NCBI GenBank assembly: GCA_003427395.1
Contig: BFEA01000186.1
Coordinates: 437,660 to 460,097 of the forward strand
From: Chara braunii
Taxonomy: Eukaryota > Streptophyta > Charophyceae > Charales > Characeae
DNA length: 22,438 nt
Direction of reading: 5' to 3'
In this document: piece after piece, positions 17,560 through 22,438 of the stretch
Layout: each line of letters opens with the position of its first letter
Position numbering within the stretch: the stretch's first letter is position 1
Made by a program: the position numbers and the translations under genes
The notes under the pieces: model-generated
Databases searched by the model: none
The model's input: only the letters and a program-made list of their open reading frames with translations
Told to the model about the DNA's origin: nothing

Positions 17560-18543
17560 GAGATCTCGGAAAAGTTGCGAATGAACGGGCGGTAATAGTT
17601 GGCAAGGCCGAGGAAGGAACGGAGTTGGAGGAGGGTCTTGGGTGGGGGGTCCTCGACGAGGGTTGTGACCTTCGAGGGGTCCATACGGATGCCTTTAGCG
17701 GAGACAATGTGGCTGAGGTATTCGACGCTCGAACGGCAAATGTATATTTGCTGAGCTTGGCGTAGAATTTTTGCTCCCGGAGGATCGAGAGGACTTGGCG
17801 GAGGTGTTGAAGGCGGGACTCGAAGGTGGGGCTGAAGACAAGGATGTCATCAAGGTAGACGACGACACAGACTTCGAGGAGGTTGCGGAAGATGTGGTTC
17901 ATGGTAGATTGGAAAGTAGCGGGGGCATTGGTGAGTCTGAATGGCATCACGAGGAACTCGTAGTGCCCGAACCGAGAGCGGAAGGCGGTCTTGTGGGTGT
18001 CCTCATCGCGGATACGGATCTGGTGGAAGCCACTGCGAAGGTCGATCTTGGAAAAGTACTTGGCTCCACGGAGATGATCAAGGAACTCAGAAATCCGAGG
18101 TAGGGGGTACTTGTTCTTGATCGTGATCCGGTTCAAGGTGCGGTAGTCTGTGCACATGCAGAGTTCCGAAGTTCCACCTTTCTTGACGAAAAGGCAGCTG
18201 GTTCCGAAGGGGGATGAAGTTGTGGCTTAATGAACCCTTTTTCAAGGAGTTCACTGAGTTGCTGCTTCATTTCTTCAGCTTCGGGGACAGAGAGTTGGTA
18301 TAGGGGGCGGCAAGGTGGAGAATGTCCGGGTTCCAAATCGATTGTATGGGATACGCCATGATCCGGAGGTAGTCCGACGGGTAAGGACTCAGGAAAGACG
18401 TCCTTGAACTCGTCGAGGATTGACGTGATGGCGGGGTTGGAGGGGGGGGCTTGATCGGGTTTGTCCGTCGGGAGTAAGTCCTTGGGACTTTCGCGATCAA
18501 GGACAAGACAATAGTAGGCGGAGTCGGGGTTTAGGCGAGCCAT
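17560..18543 (-). pseudogene. Gypsy-2 reverse transcriptase, YLDD present, several breaks
   Basis: Two frames meet at about 18157. The first (18543-18133) has EFKDVFPESLPVGLPP and the pre-RT HTIDLEPG motif, plus SVPEAEEMKQQLSELLEKGFI. The second (from 18157) has [56 protein letters not shown] and [13 protein letters not shown] with the catalytic YLDD. The residue after MPF is Arg instead of the near-invariant Gly of FGLxNAP. A one-base shift near 17730 moves the thumb into a third frame, where [19 protein letters not shown] is read (about 17565-17620). Confidence 0.93.
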
Positions 18544-19252
18544 GTGGAGGAATTGGTGCGGGGTGACAGACCCTTGGGAGGTCGGATATGGGAGATGGGG
18601 ATGTCGATTGTTGTGTCGGGGGGTTGGTGAGGTGAAGGAAGTTGGGGTGGAATGCGTATGGCATGTAGCGGTCCAGCCACGGGGTTCCTAAGACGATGTC
18701 GCACATCAAGTGCATGACATCAAACGAGACCTGACTGCGGAGGGTTCCGACGGTCATGGTGGTCTCGGGAACCGTGCGGTCTAGTACGACGGCGGTGTCT
18801 TTGTCCCCTAGGCGGATCATGATCGGGGAGTCATAATCGGTAGAGGTAAGACCGGCTTTGCGGACACACGCGTCGGTGATGAAGTTACCGGTGGCTCCAA
18901 TGTCGAGGAGGGCCCGAAACTTAGTTGTAGACACACCAAGGGTGGCGGCGATGAATTTGAGGTGGAAACGAGACGAGTTGGCGGTGGAGATGATGGTGTT
19001 GAGGCGGCATTGTTCGTTGCCTAAGCAGGCAAGCCGATCGTGTCGAGCTTGTTCCTCAACAACATCGGAGAAGGTGACAGTGGATGTGTTTGGAAGAAGG
19101 GTAGAGGAGCCTGAGGCAGTGGGAGGCGTTTGCGACGCCTGGGAGTCGTCCGGTGGAGGGGGCGTCACCGGAGAGGGGGGAGGCAGACGAATTGTCGATG
19201 CCAGATGAGCCATCGGTGGGACGAAGGACGTCGCCGATGGGTGGGCCGACAA
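18544..19252 (-). pseudogene. Gypsy-2 aspartic protease
   Basis: The frame is shifted by one relative to gag. After an Ala/Ser/Pro-rich lead, KFRALLDIGATGNFITDACVRKAGL is the active-site loop, with Ile where most retroviral-type proteases have Ser or Thr (D-S/T-G). The second landmark, DIVLGTPWLDRY, is well conserved. The frame runs on to 18497 and overlaps the start of the RT-side frame. There is no ATG at the open-frame start, consistent with expression as part of a polyprotein. Confidence 0.87.
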
Positions 19253-19292
19253 ACGCGATATCGATGCCGGGACAATGTCCTGGGGATTGTGT

Positions 19293-20280
19293 TCATGACG
19301 AGGAGGGACCTTCGCTTGCCGAGGGCGATGATGCGGAGGTTGCGGGTCGAGTGGAGGCGGACTGGCGGGTGAATTGTGCGGCGTTGGGGCAATTGGTTTG
19401 TTGGTGCCCCAATTGGCGACAACGGAAGCAAACCCCGTTTGCTTGGAGGTAGGTGCGCTCCTCGAGGGTGAGTTTCTTGAGGCGGGAGGGTGGGGTAGAT
19501 GAGGGTGGNCGGGAGCTGNGATCTNTGCGCTCCATTCTCATGAATTGGACGACATTGAGTTCCTCGGGAGTTAGGGATGAAGAGTCGAGTGAATCGGAAG
19601 ATGCGTCGGGGTGAGGTGTGGTGAACTCGTCCGAGGAAGGGATGGAGGTGGTGTCTTCAGGGGTGATGTGATGGAAAAAGCGGGTGCGGGAGGGGGCGGG
19701 CGCAGGCTGGTGATGGCGGTGGAGGAGTCGATCGTGGTGAAGCATGCGAGAGAGGAGGTCAGCAAGGGGCATGTCGGGTTCGTGGGCGAGGGCAGTTGCA
19801 AGGTCTTTGTGGCGTACTCGTTTGATGCAGGAGATGAACGCAAAGTCAGGAATGACGGTGGTGGGGATGTGGTGGCGGAGGGAGTGGACATATTGGACGA
19901 AGCGGTCCACAGGACCGGTGTGGCGGAGGTGGCAGAATTGTTCAAGGTAGTCATCAATGGTTTTCTGGGGGCGAAAGGTGGTAGTGAGAAGGTTGGCCCA
20001 TTGGAGGAAGGATTGACGTGGTCCTCCGGAGGCTCGACAGTTGCTGACTTCAGCCATCCACCATTTGGCGGCATTGCCGAGGAGGCGGGAGGTGGCAATG
20101 GGGAGCTAGTGGGCAAGGGGCATGTGGTGGAGGTGAAAAGAGTTCTAGACCTGGGTTAGGAAGAGGAAAACGTCCTCGTGGGGGAGGCCGGAGAAGGACA
20201 TGATTTTGCCGGATCGGAAGGAACGGGGGATTTCCCCATCGCGGGAAACGATCTGGGCTAGGGTGTTGAAGCTTAGGTTA
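19293..20280 (-). pseudogene. Gypsy-2 gag, capsid and zinc knuckle
   Basis: The frame opens at about 20280 with capsid-like sequence (SFRSGKIMSFSGLPHEDVFLFL, about 20160-20230). It is interrupted by TAGs at 20145-20147 and 20106-20108, both readable as former Gln codons, then continues as WWMAEVSNCRASGGPRQSF to the TGA at 19293-19295. The zinc knuckle is intact: CFRCRQLGHQQTNC fits CX2CX4HX4C, so nucleocapsid RNA binding was preserved longer than in Gypsy-1. Three unresolved bases (N at 19509, 19519, 19525) lie between the capsid and the knuckle. Confidence 0.88.
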
Positions 20281-21154
20281 TCGGGGGTGGTGCCGTAGCA
20301 GGTGTAGTCGAGTTGTTGTCCTCAAGGAGGGAGTTGGGGGGGAATGGTGGCATTGCGGGGTAAGCCCTGGAGGTGACTTGGGAATAGGTGGGACTGATGA
20401 TGGGGATGGTGGAGGTCGTCATGATGGGTTGGGGAAGGGTATGAGAGTGCGGGGGGGAAAGAGGGGTGACGTGGATGGGCGAGGAATGAGGCAGTGTGTT
20501 GGATGCGCCGGATGAGGGAGGAGGTGGGGGGAACGAAACGGTGGTGGATGATGAGGAGGGGGGAAGGGTTGAAGAGGGAGGGTTGGTGGATGTGGTGGTA
20601 GAGGTGGTAGGAGTGGAGGAGGTCGGCGGGGGGGTGTTGTTGGAGGCGGCTGTGGAGGAGGGAGTGGTTTGCGCTGTGGAGGAGGGAGGTGCGGCCGTGG
20701 TGACGACCGTGATGGAGGGGTTGTTCCCTTCGAGTGTGGTGACGCGGTCGGATATGGATGACACGGTGGCCTTTATATCGTTGAGAGAGGCGGTGACGGA
20801 GGTTTGGAGGGTGTTGAGTGTGTGGAGGATGGCGGAGAGGTCGGGGGTGGCGGTGTTTGCAGGTGGTTGTTCGCCTGTGAGGTTGCGGGCGATGCTATCG
20901 ACCGAGTCGGTGCGGATGTCAGACATGTGGGTGATGCTATCGACCGAGTCGGTGCGGATGTCATACATGTTGATGGAGGATGTGGTCATGTCGGGGGAAG
21001 AGGGGGTGGAGAACGCCGCCGGAACGGATGTGGAGGATGCTGTAGCAGCGATGGCTGAGGCGACGACTGCTGATGAGGTGGAAGCAGGCGCGGCGGCAGC
21101 GGCGGCGGCGACGGCGGTTGCGCGTTGGGAGGTCTTGGATTGGCGTGGTGGCAT
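20273..21154 (-). pseudogene. Gypsy-2 gag, N-terminal Ser/Thr/Pro-rich part
   Basis: 293 codons from ATG 21154, starting MPPRQSKTSQRATA with an Ala run. The protein is low-complexity Ser/Thr/Pro, with a short predicted helical stretch (LSAILHTLNTLQTSVTASLNDIKATVSSISDRVTTLE, residues about 104-140) that looks like a coiled coil suited to Gag assembly. A 14-residue tandem repeat (core DIRTDSVDSI) is encoded at 20891-20974. The frame ends at TAA 20273 just after a run of five C; the capsid coding continues in the next frame, so a one-base indel in that run is likely. No other family is recognisable; the assignment rests on position upstream of the zinc knuckle and pol. Confidence 0.75.
20891..20974 (-). 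repeat. 42-bp in-frame tandem repeat in Gypsy-2 gag
   Basis: Two 42-bp units (20891-20932 and 20933-20974) encode M-x-D-I-R-T-D-S-V-D-S-I-x-x twice. The length keeps the frame open. Confidence 0.9.
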
Positions 21155-21523
21155 GTGGAGATTTGGGAGTGGCAGGGGGTGGGGGTGGGGAGGGTATTTA
21201 CAACATTAATCGATTTATTTAAAAATAAATAAAGGTATTTGCCAAAACAATAAAGGGATAAAATGTGAATTAATTCAAAATAAATTATTCCAATTTGGAG
21301 TAATTTATTCGAGATTAATTCGAAAATTTGGAAAGGATTTCGTGGGAGAAAAGTTCGAAACACGAATTTTTCAGGAATGAACTAAATGTTCAAAATATAA
21401 AAAAAATAATAATTAATTTTGAGAAATAAATTCTGGTTAAATTTATTCGAAATGAATTTTGGGGTATGAAAAGCGTGAAATTTCAAAAGGAATTAAGTAA
21501 ATTTATTTTTGAATTTTGAAGAA

Positions 21524-21651
21524 ATATATACCTCCTGATGAGTCGGTGAAACTCCGACGAAACAGTTTGTCACAGCCCCTCGTTTGTTGTCCTCTTCTCT
21601 CTCTCTGCCTACGGTTTTACCGGGCAGTTCTGTTTGTGACGATATATATAT
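21524..21651 (+). ncRNA. Hammerhead-ribozyme-like core (possible three-way junction RNA)
   Basis: CTGATGA (21535-21541), a 5-bp helix GTCGG/CCGAC (21542-21546 with 21554-21558, loop TGAAACT), then GAAA (21559-21562) followed by C. This is the hammerhead consensus CUGANGA - helix II - GAAA - C. Flanking AT-rich arms can close an outer helix: 21524-21534 with 21641-21651 gives 2 bp, a 2x2 internal loop, then 7 bp. A strong hairpin (CTGCC/GGCAG with CGGT/ACCG, 21605-21627) lies inside. Weak point: no position gives both a proper NUH cleavage triplet and paired helices I and III. CTGTT (21630-21634) can pair with AACAG (21561-21565), but six extra bases then separate it from the outer helix. It may be a decayed or variant ribozyme. 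Confidence 0.5.
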
Positions 21652-21930
21652 AGAAAAAGAATTTAATTAATTCTAACGTGTTTTCAAAATTTTCGAAAAT
21701 GAATGAAGGAAAAGTAGTTTCGAATTTCAAAGGAATGTCAAAAAATATATATATATATAATAATAATTAATTAATTATACGTATTTTGAATTACGAAAAA
21801 AAAAGGAAATGTTAAAAAAGAAATTTAATTAATTTTAAAATATTTTTGAATTACAAAAATTTTGAAAAAGAGTTTTTCAGAATTATTTTCGAATTTCGAA
21901 GAAGAAATGCCCTTGTTTCATTAATGCGAC

Positions 21931-21956
21931 AGAAAGAAAGAAAGAAAGAAAGAAAG
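21931..21956 (+). repeat. AAAG microsatellite
   Basis: About six AAAG units in AT-rich DNA. Confidence 0.9.
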
Positions 21957-22345
21957 CGGCAAGCCACTCACTTTGCGTCTACTTTCAATTCTAATTTGCT
22001 GGATTGATCGATGCTGAGGCTTTCTTTTACGTATGTATTGTATGGTCGGTCTTGTGAAGTTCAAACTCTTACAAATGATGGTAATAAATATGGATAACGT
22101 ATTTTCAAAAATTTTGAAAAAGAAAATATTTTTGAAAAAGAAATGTCGAGAAACATAGTTAATCAAGTATTTTCGAATTTACATTAGTTTCAAATGAGTT
22201 TCTAAAAACAAGAAAAATAAATAAATAAATAAATAGAGGAATAAACTAGTTTTGATGTAAATCGAGAGCGGAGCGATCCTATCTACGATTGATTGGGTGG
22301 TAGCGTGGTAGGTAGGGTTAAAAAAAAAAAGTTTGCACGGGGAGA

Positions 22346-22396
22346 TTGATGATGATGATGATGATGGTTAATGATGACGATGATGATGATGATGAT
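22346..22396 (+). repeat. GAT microsatellite arrays
   Basis: Two GAT arrays separated by GGTTAATGATGAC. The same GAT repeat type occurs inside both Gypsy-1 LTRs. Confidence 0.9.
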
Positions 22397-22438
22397 GGGG
22401 GGGAACGTAGGGGGAAAGTCGCGCAAGGGGGGGGGAAG

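Larger units (their letters stand above)
15515..21154 (-). mobile_element. Gypsy-2: internal region of a second Ty3/gypsy chromovirus
   Basis: 5.6 kb of gag-pol on the reverse strand, in the order gag, protease, RT, RNase H, integrase, chromodomain. The coding strand is rich in C at third positions and so differs in composition from Gypsy-1 and from the AT-rich DNA to its right. It is a different lineage from Gypsy-1: the gag is unrelated in sequence and the pol motifs differ in detail. No LTR pair, PBS or PPT was found at either end, so its ends are lost, outside the window or unrecognised. Stops and frameshifts occur in every domain. Confidence 0.93.
21155..22438. other. AT-rich non-coding DNA with simple repeats
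   Basis: No gene is supported. The base composition switches abruptly from GC-rich to AT-rich at about 21195. Recurrent short motifs are TTCGAA/TTCGAAA, AATTTTGAA and TTAATTAATT. Simple repeats are AAAG (about 21931-21956), AAAT (22213-22234), an A run (22320-22330), GAT arrays (22346-22366 and 22376-22396) and short G runs (22397-22438). The one structured island is at 21524-21651. Confidence 0.7.

Noticed and set aside
16734-20159. Numerous forward-strand open frames rich in Gly/Val/Glu across 15738-21209
   Set aside because: They are antisense shadows of the Gypsy-2 gag-pol. The reverse strand carries all recognisable motifs (YLDD, zinc knuckle, D,D-35, chromodomain).
21535-21640. A fully functional canonical type I or III hammerhead
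   Set aside because: The core is there, but I could not find a cleavage triplet with properly paired helices I and III on both sides, so only a hammerhead-like call is made.
21195-22438. AT-rich block as the missing 5' LTR of Gypsy-2
   Set aside because: No similar AT-rich sequence occurs beyond the 3' end of Gypsy-2 (below 15515), and no PBS lies between the block and gag. It is treated as flanking DNA.
1-22438. tRNA or rRNA genes
   Set aside because: No cloverleaf with A and B boxes and no rRNA-like sequence was seen on either strand by reading. The TGGTATCGGAGC motifs are primer-binding sites, not tRNA genes.

Overview
The window reads as eukaryotic nuclear DNA from the green-plant (streptophyte) lineage, with no bacterial-style gene layout. 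The grounds are two chromodomain-type Ty3/gypsy retrotransposons, a primer-binding site that fits plant initiator tRNA-Met, an L1-type LINE with a zinc-binding RT tail, and repeated AAACCCT (TTTAGGG-type) motifs. The species cannot be told from the sequence, although a charophyte alga or early land plant would fit. No intact gene is present. It is a graveyard of nested, decayed retroelements with a few uncertain host-like coding scraps at the left edge.

Layout. 1-700: two short reverse-strand open stretches that look protein-like, one with a USP-like GHY...WD pattern and one hydrophobic. 700-2035: no supportable gene, only microsatellites and short tandem duplications. 2036-2472: a reverse-strand, Pro/Gln-rich repeat-bearing coding relic. 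2473-14613: a LINE (LINE-2, reverse strand) split into three pieces by two later insertions. One is a 5'-truncated LINE of the same family (LINE-1, 2544-3471) with a 16-base poly(A) tail and 15-base target duplications. The other is a complete forward-strand Ty3/gypsy element (Gypsy-1, 3526-12456) with two LTRs, PBS, PPT and an ATGA target duplication. About 14620-15320: microsatellites followed by a probable orphan LTR end and a second tRNA-Met-type PBS. 15515-21154: the internal coding region of a second, reverse-strand Ty3/gypsy chromovirus (Gypsy-2), whose LTRs I could not find. 21155-22438: AT-rich DNA with simple repeats and a hammerhead-ribozyme-like core.

In both gypsy elements the order is gag - protease - RT - RNase H - integrase - chromodomain, the standard replication kit for copying an RNA into DNA and inserting it into chromatin. 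Both kits are broken. Most of the stops and several catalytic losses look like C-to-T or G-to-A changes, as expected from methylated-cytosine decay, and they are joined by small indels.

The most interesting signals are the three-layer nested LINE/LINE/gypsy structure, the enrichment of telomere-like AAACCCT motifs in the LINE 3' regions, the 44-bp duplication that accounts exactly for the integrase frameshift, and the hammerhead-like RNA motif at 21524-21651.
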